Source: Apricaphanius iberus
Lineage: Eukaryota; Chordata; Actinopteri; Cyprinodontiformes; Aphaniidae
NCBI GenBank assembly: GCA_028564705.1
Contig: JAPXFQ010000804.1
Location: forward strand, 3,286,001 to 3,350,000
Length of the DNA: 64,000 bases
Reading direction: 5' to 3'
A program made the translations under genes and the position numbers. Each line of letters begins with the position of its first letter. Positions within the stretch are counted from its first letter, which is position 1. Shown here one piece after another: positions 45,529-59,500 of this stretch. Under the pieces are notes generated by a model. It saw only the letters and a list, made by a program, of their open reading frames with translations, searched no databases and was not told the origin of the DNA.

Positions 45529-48289
45529 CTAAAAAAGGAAGAGAGAAAGTCAAGTTACGCATCACTAAAACTTAAAGGAACTATTTTGTTCAGTTTATCT
45601 TGACTCAGAAATCATGTCTTCTTTTATACCATTGAAAGTTCCACTAATGTATAATAAGTGCCTACAGGTTACAATACTGATAACAGTCTTGAGTGTGGTG
45701 GTTGTTACAGAGTGAAGGAGACTCAAATCAAAATAAAAGGGAGTTGCTTTAAATTAAGTTAGGAACATGCTAGATGTGAGACGGCTCGCAGGATTTTGGA
45801 AATGTTGAACTCTAGGAAAGGATCTACATTTAAGAGAAAATGCAAACAAGGACTGCTATTTTTCTACTGTTAGCTATTAAGGATGTAAGAAAATATCAAT
45901 ACACTGATGTAGTTCAATACTTCATGTCAAACTTTTGAGTTAATATTCAAACCCGATTTATAAATTTGTACTTTTATTTGATTTTTTTATAGAATTTTTA
46001 TGAAACCATTAATGATTACATTTTTATAGTTAAATTAAAGGTTTGACCGCTAGTTTGTGGATTTTTTAACCTACTTTGTTCCAGAATGTGGAGAATGCCA
46101 TTTTTCTACAGTTATATTCAGTTTTACCAATCGCAATATATAGTCTAAAGCTGCATTCACACCCCACATTTGTTCTGCGTCAGGCAACGCATTCAACGGA
46201 TGAAGTTTGACGTATGTACTTTTTGGCTTCCATAGCCTGCTTCTGACGAAAAAAACAACACATGGGCGGGGCTTCCTCTGTTGTCGCACCTTCTGAACCA
46301 TGGTGGATCGTAACGAGAGAGTGACTTGGCTTTATTAGATAGATAAAGCTAGACAACGTTGACATCGGGTGCATCAGCGGCCACTATTCAGATGTGTTCT
46401 GAGTTCGGGGAGTTTAACCATTTGCTCCAGGAGCTGCGTATGGATGAGGTTCGCTTTCAGTGCTACTTCCATCTGTCCCGCGCCTAATTTTAAGACCTAT
46501 TCAACCGCATCGGAGCTTAAATCTCCCACCAGGGCACCAACTACACGTTTTCTGTTCCTCCTTAGGAGCGCCTGTCCATCTGACTTCGGTAAGTATTATT
46601 TCAGATTTTTTAAATCTGCGTTTGTTGAAAATTGTTTCACTGGGCCCGCGCTTCATTCAAGATACGTGTATAGTGACATAACTACAGTGAGACGCCCTGA
46701 TTGGTTGCCGCACTACGTTAACTCCGTTAGATCTGTCAAAAGTTCAGCTTGCTGAACTTCTGTAACGCATGCGTTGGTACGTTGCCGTATGAAACGCAAG
46801 CGTCGTTGACGGAGCCAACGTGCTCAACGCAATGCAGAGCCCTTGACGGACCTCTGACGTACTCCACCATAGACTTTACATGTAATCTTGCCGCAGCTGA
46901 CGCTGCCGCATGGGCTTGGTCTGAATGAGGCATTAGGCTACGTCCACACTAAGCCGGATAAGGTTATACGGGGAGTTAGACGCCTAATGTTATCCACTCA
47001 ACACGAGCATTTACGCCCTGTTTAAGGTCCGCTTAAGGTCCCATGATTGCGCAATCCAATGCCGACCTATGCATGTACTGGGCATGCGCGGGGAAAAACA
47101 AAAAGAACACAGATTGACGCGTATAATCTACGTCACTGTCGGCGCGTCCTGGATCGCCGCCTCCTCATCCGCAAGTAGGTTAGGGTTAACTTTGCAAACG
47201 TCTGAATTTGCAAAAGAAGCAGTAGCATAGCGAGACTCGTCTCCATCTTTGCTGTTGTCATTATCTGGTTTCGCATTGTTGTCCTCATCAACTTAGGACG
47301 CAGCATTTGATTGACGTCGCTGCTCTGATTTAGCCGGGAACTGGATAAGTTGCGTCCAGACGTGCTCATTTAGCCGTTGAGATAACAGTTAGACGGCTCT
47401 CTTACCCGGCTAATACTTATCCGGCCACAGACCACAAACAAAGCCGCCTTAGTGTGGACGATAGGGGGGTGTAGACTAAATACTTATACGTTTAAGGCGT
47501 TATCCGGCTTAGTGTGGACGTGGCCTTACTTCTTCTGTTCTGATTATCACAATATATTGCATCGCCGTTTAATATATATTCAATTTTTTAAAATATCGGC
47601 CATTGGCACATTTAAAAAAAAAAAGCCAAGATAAAAAAAATAATAATAATTATAATAATAAAAAAATAAAATTACGCACCTGTGTGGCCAGCTCCAGCCA
47701 CTACTTGACTGAAGGAAGGACACCCACATACTCAGAACTACCGTGAGCCAGCCCACTTATATTTTACTCTTAAGTTTGGTGTTTAATCTTTGACTGCACT
47801 ATTTGAATATATATTTTAGATTTTATTATTGTAACTGGCCTCTATTTGTATAGCACTTTACTTATTCCCTACGGACCCCAAAGCGCTTCACACTATATTC
47901 AGTCATTCACCCATTCACACATTGGTGATGGCAAGCTACGTTACAGCCACAGGTGCACCTGGGCGCACTGATGGAGGCGATTTAATCACTAATATGTGGT
48001 AGTGTACTTTATTTTGTGGTGATTTTTCTTTGATACTTGAACTCAAGATTCTCCCTCAACCAGCTTTTCATCATTATTCTGGTTACAGTCTGAATTTATT
48101 TTATTTTGTATGTTTTATGTTCTAATGTTCTGAAACCATTTGCACTCAGACTGTTTTAAATAGTCACATTCTAAGTTCTAAATAATCATATTTGAAGTTC
48201 AATAAGTCTTTAGAGTTATGACTTTTTAATTTATATTGCACAGTGAGTGTTCAATTGTCCTTCATGATCAAGGTGGTGCCAAAAAAAAG

Positions 48290-48326
<37 letters not shown>

Positions 48327-51300
48327 TAACATCTGATCATCAGGCTGTTTTCAAAATAAAGATTAGTGAATTTAAAAGTCAGTTGTGTAAAATTTGTCAA
48401 ATGTGAAAAACTGTTTCCAGAAGACTTTGAATATAACCATTTAATTTTGCTGATTTGAATCTATGTAACTTATTATGTGCAGCACAAAATTCGCTAAACA
48501 GGCCTCAAACTTCGCAGTGCAACACATCCAATCACGACAAAGTGTTTATAGCATCGTCATTTGCAAACTGTGCTTCTTCCTGACTCTCCTCTGAAGAGTG
48601 ACTGCATGGGATCTTTAAAGCATCCTCCAAAGACAGAAAAAAAATGATGACTGATGAAAAAAATGATGACTGTTCAGTTTTATGGTTCAGGGAAAAGCAA
48701 CAAAAAGATTCTCAGAGACTTAAAGTGTCACTTTCAACTGCAAGAAATGTAATCAGGAAATGCAACACAATAGGCACAGATGCTGTGGAAACCAACGTCT
48801 GGGCGGCTGTGGAAATTGTGGGTTCGATTCCTGCTTCCATCTGTGACATGCACTTGTGTCCTTGGGCAAGACACTTCAACTGCCTTGCAAACTGGTGTTG
48901 GCCAGAGGGGCTGATGGCACAAAATGGCAGCCTTGCTTCTGTCTGTGTGCCCAAGGGCAGCTGTGGCTACAATCATAGTTGGCTTCCACCAGTGTGTGGA
49001 TGTGAGAGTGAATAGATAATGGAGATGTAAAGTGCTAAGATGGTCATGAAAAGTATCATATAAATGCAAGCAGTCGAGATTACAAAAACACAGCAGCAAC
49101 ATATGCAGAAGATAGCGAGAATGGTTGCAGACAACCCACAGATCAACTCCGATAACCTGCAGGAACATCTTGCTGCAGACGGCATTATACTGCAATGCAG
49201 CGCATGAACATCGGTGTTTCAGGGGATGAAGAAGCCCTTTCTGCCCAAACGGAGTCGCTTGTTGTATGCAGCAGCTCATTTACACATGGCACTTCCTTCC
49301 CTGAACAAATTGCTCTCCACCCACTTAAAGAATCTAACACTTATGTGTGTATTTTCATTGGGATTCTCCAGCATCACAACCAGTCCCTAAGGCCGTTTTC
49401 ACATGTGTGGCCGTACCAGAAAACGGCCAGAGAAAATGCTAATTTTTTCTGTTCACATGGCACGGATCTCTGCCCATATTGGGATTCAGTCTTTTACTAC
49501 AAATAAACAGCAGGTGGCGGTATACAAATAAGTCTTAGTTCTCCAACAAACAAGGGAGTGAGAAGTACCGACGTCATAAACGAGCGACAGCCTAGAATGT
49601 AAACAAACTGGTCTACTGGTCAGCTGCTACCTGAAGCCATCTACAGGGTGAGTGTTGTAGTAAACCCGCCGTTTGTAACCTGCTGTGTTGCTGTGGGATG
49701 CTTGAATCGCGTTGTTTTGGTATTTGTATGGTCACGAGGTGATTCTGTAATTTCGGCCGGCGGTGTCGTCATTTCCGCATGGAGCGCGTCTATTGTCTTG
49801 AGTACGGCCAGAGTACGGGTTGTGTTCACATGATACGTGGCCGCTCGTACCTGGACTCGGATACTACCTCCAAGGCAGGTCTCTCTGGCCGTATTCTGGC
49901 ACGGTACAGTCTGTGTTCACATGGTACGAAATAAGTGGATTTTGACCAAATACCGTACCCGAGTACGGACTCCCGTACCATGTGAAAGCGCCCTAAAGTA
50001 ACAAACATAAAAACAGTCTCCCTATAAATACCCATTCCTTCATAGTGTTTCTATTCTGTTAAATCATATTACACCACCCCCACTGAAGGTCAAGTTAACT
50101 TTATTCCCTATAAAACCACAAAAATAAAAAAGTTGTGCAGGGTTACCTATCCTACAGAACAGATCTATACATTGTAGTTCTATGCTCTTGTTTCAGATGC
50201 AGACATTTCTTCTTCCTTCTTTTAGTCTTCAGTATAACCAACACTAGTGACAGGCAGATGTACTTTGAGCTTTACAACTGTGCAAAGAAGGCTCTTTGAT
50301 GCAACCTCCTTTATTTGACTGCTAGAGTTGTAACTGATTATCCAATTCCACTTGGCTGGGCAGCCGAAACAATGACACTACAATGTAGGACTCCCTTTAT
50401 AGGGTCAATAAATCTAATTAAAACCGCTGAAGATATAATCTCTGCTCAAAAAAAGAAAAAAAAGGTCAGAGTTTTGCTGTAAAGGATCTGTAAATCCCTC
50501 TAAACACCTGAGAAACATAAGGGGCTTGCATGTCGGCTCTGGTAGAAGAAGGGCATCCTCTTGTCCTAATATTTGAGGTTCAATTTCTTTTTCTTGATAT
50601 AAAATAATGAACCTGGGCTCAGCGCCAACTAGAAGATATGGGTAGACACCAAACAAATTCTGTGGTACCTACTGAGGACCGATTCACGCAATATGAAACA
50701 GTGCCTTGTTTCAGTACCTGTTCTTCATTATTAAGAACTTGGTGCGAGATAGACATTTGCTAAGATACCGTAATGGAGTCGGTCGCGGAGGGTGAGACGT
50801 AATCAGAACAAGCAGCATGGCAGAGAGAAGGAGCTCTAAAGTTTGGCTCCACTTCACTAAATGCGATTGAGATTACACCTCAAACTGTGGGACACAAAGT
50901 ACAAGGCCAGCGGCGGTAACACGTCTAATCTCAGGAAGCTTTGGTTTCATTTACAATTAATAATACAAGGACCCCCAGAGGAGAAACGAGAGCAAAAGGA
51001 GTACGTGGAGCTGGGTTTTAATTTGTGAAATACCACAATATTAAAATACAAATAGTTTACGGTATCAAAGTTTGTTTTAGTTTCATTTATAGTTTATAAT
51101 ACATGGTCTCCCCATCATTGTTATTTCAGAGGGCAAAGAAGCAGAATAGGAGTACATGCAGCTGGGTTTTAATTTTTGCATAATTGAAGAATTGTGTACA
51201 ACACTATGATGATAAAATACAAACAGTGGTATTCTATTTGTAGTGATATTTGGTACATACAGTTATATATTAAGATCTAAATATATCCAATTAAAAAAGA

Positions 51301-53533
51301 GATTTAATTATTTATTAAAAACTCAAAAGTATTGAAAAAATTGTTAACGTTAAGCACCAGTATTTATTCTTTGGTATCAGGAATTGGTATCGTATTGATT
51401 CAAATGGGAAAGATACCCAACCCTAGACATGGGTCACTTTTTCTTTGAAAAGTCTTGCTTGCTCTTCTAGTAAAAGTCAGCAAATGTAAAGATCCTGTAA
51501 AGCATTGAGCGTTATGTTGTACTGTAGAAAGAGACTTATAGCACTGAGCACAGGGTGAGAAAAGTTTTAAACACTCTGCAGTGACTTACTTGGGAAAAGC
51601 ATCAAAGCAGTAGGTTTTCTTAGTTTCAGGAAAGGCAACTCTCATCCCAGACATTAAAGGTGAATGAAGAACGACGGCAGCACACTCATAACGTGAAGCC
51701 AAGTCCACAGTGGGAACTGTGCCAATGCTCTGTCCGTACAGGATAATGTTCTCCGGGGTTATGCAATATCTAGATCAAACGAAGAAAGAAAGTCTCATTA
51801 GTAAAGGCATATGAAGATGGTAAGCAGGAATAAATAAATAAATACAATGACTATTTTTGTGCTTTACTTTGGTAATTCTTTGTCAAAACACTGAATTGAC
51901 CTTTATTACATCGTCTTCTAAGTCCTAAAAACAGAAAGAATTCAAATTAAAGGTGCAAGCAGCGTCTAGCGGCCCTCGCAGCTTAGCGCCGCTCTAGCCT
52001 GTGTTACGACCGCCACACTCACGCATCATTGCCTGAATGCCATCTCAGCACTTGCAGCGAGCCTCGTTATAAAATCTGTTTGAGATAGTGTTTAAAAGGT
52101 TAGAATAGCAGCTTTAAACCAAAATGGCTGACTTCATGAGGGAATAGGATCCTTCATTCCTAAATGGTTTCAGGAGTATTGAGAAACTAAATGTTCTTAA
52201 CTGAATAATCCGACCTGAAAACAGTGCTTGACAGGGGTTTTGTTATGATTCTAGGTGGTGCTGTGCAGGTATTAGGCCAATACCAACAAATATTTCCATA
52301 CATATTTGTTAAGGACAGTATTACTATGCATGTTGTTGAATATGGAGAAGATCAGATGATGTGTGTTGAAATTAGAGCCAAACGTGTTTCCATGGCGTGA
52401 TATGAGGATTCGCCATGCTGCTACATCCACACTCTCTTTCTAAACATCTAAGCTCTGGACAAAAAAATTAAAGCAGTCTCACCAGTTACAGCCCACAGGG
52501 AGATTTAATTAGGTATAGGAAGCCAAATAACCACTTTCTTTACTGAAACATTGCACTCCTGTTGTCATGGGGCGGGGTTAGATGACAGGGGTAAAATACT
52601 TCAATACAGTGTTCATTGGTGATATGTGACGACAGCCCTGAAGTATGGTAGACCTGTGACGTTTAAAGTGCAAGATAATACAGGTTGTGGTGAAAAAGTA
52701 AAATTGTGGACTTGGCCACGCCCACATGCTATGATATAGCCAAATCCTTCTAAAAAAATCTTGTCCCCCCAAGTTTGTCAAGATAATCATTTGTAAGTGT
52801 GTAAGTCATGAATTGAAAGATTAGTTTTTTCTCATGTGACATGTATAAATAGAATAGAAGAAAATGGCAGCTTTGCTTCAAAATGGCCGACTTCCTGCTG
52901 TGTTTGGACTATGACTCTAAGACTGTTTTATAGGTACTGAGGCACTACATGTGTGTTTAATGAAATTGTGCTCAGATGAATTGTGGCTTGGGACTGATGT
53001 TTTTAAGGGTTGCAGGGGGCGCCGTGGAGTAATTTGGCCACACCCACAAAATATTAGCATTCACAACACTCTGGACATGGACTAATATCCATCATGTTGA
53101 ATGTGGTTAAGACTGGATGCATTTTGTGGAAATCAGAGCCAAACGTATGGCCGTGGCGTCACGCCGCAGTTCACCACGCTGCCAAAGCCACACCCTTTTG
53201 TGAAGATCCTCTGCATTGAACACAGAGTTACCCCAACTGGTTTCCAGCTGCTGTGCTGCACAGTTATACTAATTTGGTCAACTGTGTAAATTCTAGAACT
53301 TTCAAGGCAAAACATTACACTTCCTGTTCTGAGGGGGCGGGGCTTAGGTGATGTCAAGATTTAACCTTCTACACTACACATGTGTTTAGGATGCTGTGAC
53401 AGGTTTTCTACAGTTAAATTCCGTTTTGAAAAATCACAATATACAGTATTACTATTCCTATTGTGATATATGGTATCGTTTCATCTGTATCGTGATACAT
53501 ATCGTATTGCCAGATTCTTGCCAATACATATCC

Positions 53534-53570
<37 letters not shown>

Positions 53571-56500
53571 TTATTTATTAGGGATGTGTGTGTATATATA
53601 TATATATATACACACACACTTCTGCAAATCATCAACACATTTGACTAAGGGGGTACTTGTGTTATGGGAAAATGGCTCTGGAGTACATAAGTCAAAAAAC
53701 GTTGAGACACACTGCTATAAACTAATCTCAGTCAGTGCGTTTGCATGCAGCAAGAGAAAGTTAAATTATTACCTTAGTCCGACTTTAATTGAACTGAACT
53801 GGGGTCTCATTTATAAAACTTTGCATGGAATACTCGCTAAACTGTACTTAAGCTCAGCATTTTTTTTCCTTTTACTCGCACCAATTAAGTTTCTGATCTA
53901 TCAAACTTGAGTACCCACAGCTGCACGCAATTTCCGCTTAATAAATCACACTCTTCGTAGAAATTTGCTTGGCTGTTCTTAGACCATATCCCGCCTCCTA
54001 CACACCCACTTTCTGCCATAAATGATCAAGGCAAAGGGCCTAGTCAATATTCTGCATTGACTTAAGCCCACTAATATCGCCGTTTCATGGGTAACCATTG
54101 CAACGAGAGGTGGAGAAAGCAATTTGACAGGATGCCCGGAAAACGTTTTATTTCAATCAATTAATCAACGTTTATCTATAGCGCTTTACTCAACCAGAGG
54201 CGACCAAACTGCTTCCCATCAAAAGACAAAAAGATAGTTGCAAAAAGAAAACAAAAAAACTGAACCCTTACCTTATTTATCACCAGTGTCATAAATAAAT
54301 AAAAAAAACAAAATGAAAGCAGCAGGACAAGCATTAAACAAATAAGAACACTAAATGTACAGTTTCAATTATAGAATTACTTCTTGTGGCAACATAAAGA
54401 CTGGAATAAAAGCTAATTAAAATAAATCAAACTAAACTTTTGCTCTTTCACAAGTGTAATTCATTGTACAGGTAGTGGTCATAAAATAGAAGATCATAAA
54501 AATTATTATTTACTCAGTAATTGCATAAAAAAAGAAACTTGTATAGCAGATTAATTCACACAGACTATATGTGTCAGATGTTTTTTATTTTTACAACTGA
54601 CAACAACAAAAAGCCCCAGCTGTTGCCACTATTCAACCCAGGTTACAGAATCTCATGAATGGGAGACAAGTGCTAGTGTCTCATTAACACTTCCACACCA
54701 CATCCAAGTGATATAAAAATCAAAGTGAAAATTCAGTTTTGTACATATATATTTCTGAAAGCTACTGAATAAAAATCTGTTTCATACATGTTTCTGAAAG
54801 CTACGGTTTATTTATATGGTAGTTTCCAGATATATGCTTATAATAAATACATTTTTGTAATACAGTATTTTTCATATATACATATTAGGGCTGCACGATT
54901 ATGTCCAAAAAAGTAATCACGATTATTTTTAACAATATTGTAATCACGATTATTAATCACGATCATTCATCCAGTCCTGTAAATATATCTATTTTTATTG
55001 CACCAAGTATAAACTTTTAAAAATGTAAAAATTTTATATGAAAAATAAAACTTTAGATTAGAATAGATTATTAATACTGCAAAAAAACAAAAACAAACTC
55101 CAATATATGTGTATAAATACATATATATATATATATACATTTAAAAGTACAAGCTAAATATGTTATTGCAGAGTGCAATCTCAAAGTGCAATTTATGGGG
55201 AAGAATTACAGCTTATACAGAAAAGACCTTTGACATTCCCTGCATCCAAATCCTTAGTATTTACTATATGCTATGTAGCAACTATTACTCACCTGTTAAT
55301 GTAATACTGCATAGCAAACGATCGCGTAATAGGCGTACTGCTCCACCATTTTGCATGTCCTTTGACCCGTATGACTTCTGTTGACCCAGATGTTTACGTT
55401 CCGTTCGCCTGTGGTCCCGCCTCCTCTAGCCGTTATTTTGTCTGGTATGACTTAACAACTTAAATGTTTAATCCGTCAAAAAACAATCAAAGTAATCAGC
55501 AACATCGCTACATGTACATTTATCCGCCGAAACTGCGGCGGTGTCAATGGTTGACAGTTCGTCTGTAGCCATTTTTAGCTAGGTCCTTCTTCTATTATTT
55601 CGGGGCGCTGCTGCATTGTGGGATAGCGTAGCATCCACCGGCTGCTTACTGTGGCGGTAGTACACTTTCGGGAACTTTCTGCTTACTAGTCAGATCCATA
55701 ATGGAGATTTGGATCTACTACATTGCTCAAATACTCCTTTTCACCTGCTACGTAGCAAGCGTAGTGCAGCCATTATGAGTGCTGAGTGGCATGTGCGCGG
55801 TTTTTATTTGGTCAGCTTAATGAAGCTTTAGCCCTGCGTTTGCCTCTAGGTTGAGGCCTTGTATGATGACGAGCACGCAGTGAAGCTCGCATTTTGAATG
55901 TAAATATCGTTCACGATCAGGTATATTTAATTGTGGCCACCAAAATCGTGATCACGATCAAAATAGGATTAATTGTGCAGCCCTAATACATATATCCTAT
56001 TCTATTACATCTTTCTGAAAACAGCCTAAATATACCAAGGAACTACTGCTGATTTATATTTTTTGTTCCAGAAATTACAGCTGAAAGCTCATTTGCCTTA
56101 TAGAGTGAATAAATGGCACAATTCAATCAAAAGGCAGTTTCTGCCCACTCACCCCGAGATGGGGGGGTCCGCAAAAATATGCAAGGGGCCCAAGACCCCA
56201 AAAAAGGTTGAGAACAACTGGTCTAATGTCTTAGAGAAATACAAAATGGTATGTGTTGTTTTGTTTTTTAAATCGGTGTCCTAATCCCCCCCCACAACAC
56301 TGTATTTTCATTTATTTATTTATAATCACTCCATTAATTCATTCAAAAGTTGGATACGCTTTAATAGAACCCTAGTGAAGTTAAAAACCTCCTGTGAGAT
56401 CTCAGCCATTTTCAGTGCGGGGGGGATGTGAGAATGACGTACCGTGTACGCAGAGCATGCCAGGCAGCGTCTATGTCCGCGTAGAGGTTTTTCTCGGTGG

Positions 56501-59500
56501 GCTTGCCTGTGCTGACTCCATATCCCGAGTAGTCGTAGGAGAAGATGTTGCAGTTGATTCGAGTGCCGAGGCCGATGTAGAAGCTGCTCATCTGGCCGAG
56601 GTCGACAGCGTTGCCATGGGAGAAGAGAACGGTGAATCTGAGGAAAGAGGCGGATTTAAAGGAAACGATGGTTGATGTGTTTAGGATTCCTGAAGTGTTA
56701 AATAGGTTATGATTGTTTAGTGGTTAATGATTCTGACTAGTAACTGAGAACTATTTCATTACCAATAAGAATTTAATTATTAAAATTGGCATGAACTGTT
56801 CTAAAGAAGTCAGACTTTCTAATTTCTTTTTTGCCATGTTTTAGTAAAAGCATGTAACACTCCTCCCTGATCTGAATAAAAACCTTTTTTCAGCATCTCT
56901 GCTTGCAAGAACCTACAGATCATATCTTTGGTTATGACCTTTATATCTAGAATGTCACAACACAAAAAACGGAGATAGATAGATTTTAGAAGTTAATCAG
57001 CAACTTGCATATATTAGCTGAGCTGGTCCCTCAATGAACCCAAATAACGTTCCTATCTCACAAAATATGGTTTATTCATTAAACCAGCGGCATAAAGCCA
57101 AGCACTGATTCCTGCATACATCATCAATGACACAGAACTGTGACGACTTTGATTCACTGGGAACTAATATCATATAAGCAGTTTAACAGTGCTTCATTAT
57201 GATTACTTCAATAAAAACCAAAGACAAATTCAAACTTCAAGTTTCTATAAAGAGTAAAAACGGAAGAAGAAAGACTTTTAGACAGTGACCCATTAGAAAA
57301 ATTCTGGGTGAGAAATTTCTGAGTCAGTCGAGTCAACAGAAACAAGAGGAGGAAGATAACCTGAATATGAAAGAATAGTACAGAAATCTGAATTGAAAAA
57401 CATGTTCAGTCTTTACGGCAAGTAAAAAAATATATATTTTATCTCATACGCAACTTTAAAAAACAAGACTAGCAATCGGCTACAGATCTCTGGTTGGTGC
57501 ATCTCGCCACTATAAATACAGACCCCGAGAACCGGTTTACAGCAACATCTCTGAATTACTTCCTCAGCATGCAATCAAAATCTACAGCTTTCTGTTACCT
57601 GAGTAGTTGATACAAGTTTGTGGAACCAGAGACGCATAAATAGACATCGGCTCTTGAGGACTGGAGTTTGAGATGAGTCTGTTAAATCTAAAATAGAATT
57701 TAAGATCCTCCTTACTGCATATAAATCTCTTAATAATCAAGCTCTATCGTACATCAGAGATCTGATTGATCCATATGTTCCTAACAGAGCACTGTGGTAG
57801 TTCCTAGGATTTCTGAAAGTAGAATTGGAGGCAGATCTTTTAGTTATCAGTCTCCTCTCCAAGACACCAGCACCCAGTTTTTGTCCGTGTGGCAGACACC
57901 ACATCTACCTTAACACCAGGCTTAAAAACCTCCCTTTCTAATTAAGTAAGAGAGAAGTTTAAGTTATCTTAGGGCTGGGTGATAAATCGATTTTGTCCAT
58001 TAATAAAATTTTCTGTTCATGAATATTTAATTTTTGGAAAAAACTAGATGTTTTTTTTAAACAATGCACTACTTGGAGTGATATCAGGACCTACCATCTA
58101 GTTTTACAAGGATATTTTACAACTTGTTTTAGTGGACTTTGAATTCAGGTCAGCTCCAGGATGAGATAATTTAAATAAAAGGAAGTTTTTAAAATATGTG
58201 TTTGCCACTTGCAATTTATTTTTAAGAAAAAGCAGGAAGAAAAAAATAGACTAAAATTGAAAATCAGATTTGTTTTGAAAAAAAAGCAGAGATTTCATTT
58301 TTAAGCTATATTGCCCATTCCTAGGTCAACCTGGTCCATCTCTGTAGTTATGCTGCTATAGGGGTTAGATGGCTGGAGGACAGACTCACCACTTGTCTTC
58401 ACTCGGCTACTTTTCTCTTTTACTAGTCTCCAATTGTATTATATATTGTTATTTCAGCAGTTACCTTTGTTTCCTCTCCATAGAAGCTACAAATGGTCTG
58501 GTACTTTGTTCGGCTACAACATCTTGTTTGGGGTGGCGGCATCGACTGGAACGCAGTTCCCAGTAACTGAACATCCTCCTTGTCCTCGTATAAACGTTTT
58601 ACTTTCTTCAACATAGAAAGTACTGTTGGATCAGTTCCTTTTGTCCTTTCTGCGTCTCTGCTCTGTCTTCTCAAACCCCCAGTCAGTCATGTCAGATGGC
58701 CGCTCGTACTGAGCCAGGTTCTGCTGGAGGTTCCTTCCTGTTAAAGGGGAGTTTTTCATCTCCCCTGTCGCCACATGCTTTCTCAGTATGAGGGATTGCT
58801 GTAAAGTCAGCGACACAATGCAGGTGACTCTCTACTTTTGCAACATGTTTCTCCAAGAGGAATGCATGCTGCAAGTCAATAACTCGCTGCAATATGCTGG
58901 GATTCTTCTGGCAGAAAACTTTTAAACTGGTTGGAGTGACGAACTGAAGTATTAACTGGAATGTATGTAGGATTTAACTGAAATGACTTTTCTTGTAAAG
59001 TGCATTGATATGACTTGAGTTGTGAATAGGTGCTATAAACTGAAGTGTGGCACAATATAAAAGTAAAAAGAGAAGAAACGTTAAACTTAAGAAGAAAAAT
59101 CTTGAAAGAAATCTGAAAGTCTTGAAAAAAAAAAAAAAAGGTAGGGAAAGCTTTCAAACTTCTCACCTGGCATTCGGTGCACAGCGAATGTACATGCAGC
59201 CTACTCGGTTTCCTCTGCTGGAGCGAGTGAGGAACACCTCGATGGTGTCGAGCTCTCGCTGAGTGTACTGAAACTCCGCTCGTTCTGTCAGGTGAAGCTT
59301 ACACCTGCCCTCCATGGCTCCAGCTCCTCCACTCCCAGAAACCGAAGCTCCGCTCCTTGACCGCAGGCTCCCTGTTCCGGTTGCGCCCGGTGTGGGAGGG
59401 CCTGCTTCAGGGTCTGGGAGAAAGGCATATGTGGGTTCTGGAGGCAAGAAAGCCAGCTTGGCGGCGATGCGGCTCGGGCATGGTGGGCAGCAGAACAGGC

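Noticed and set aside
47133..47369. 78-codon minus-strand frame in abhd17a intron 3
   Set aside because: It lies inside the TTA-flanked MITE and has repetitive, non-protein-like composition.
53470..53910. 146-codon open frame
   Set aside because: Much of it is the translation of TA microsatellites (IYIYIYIY) joined to a repeat fragment.
58423..58892. Minus-strand open frames of 60-83 codons
   Set aside because: They are antisense to the 3' UTR of an L2/Rex1-like LINE.
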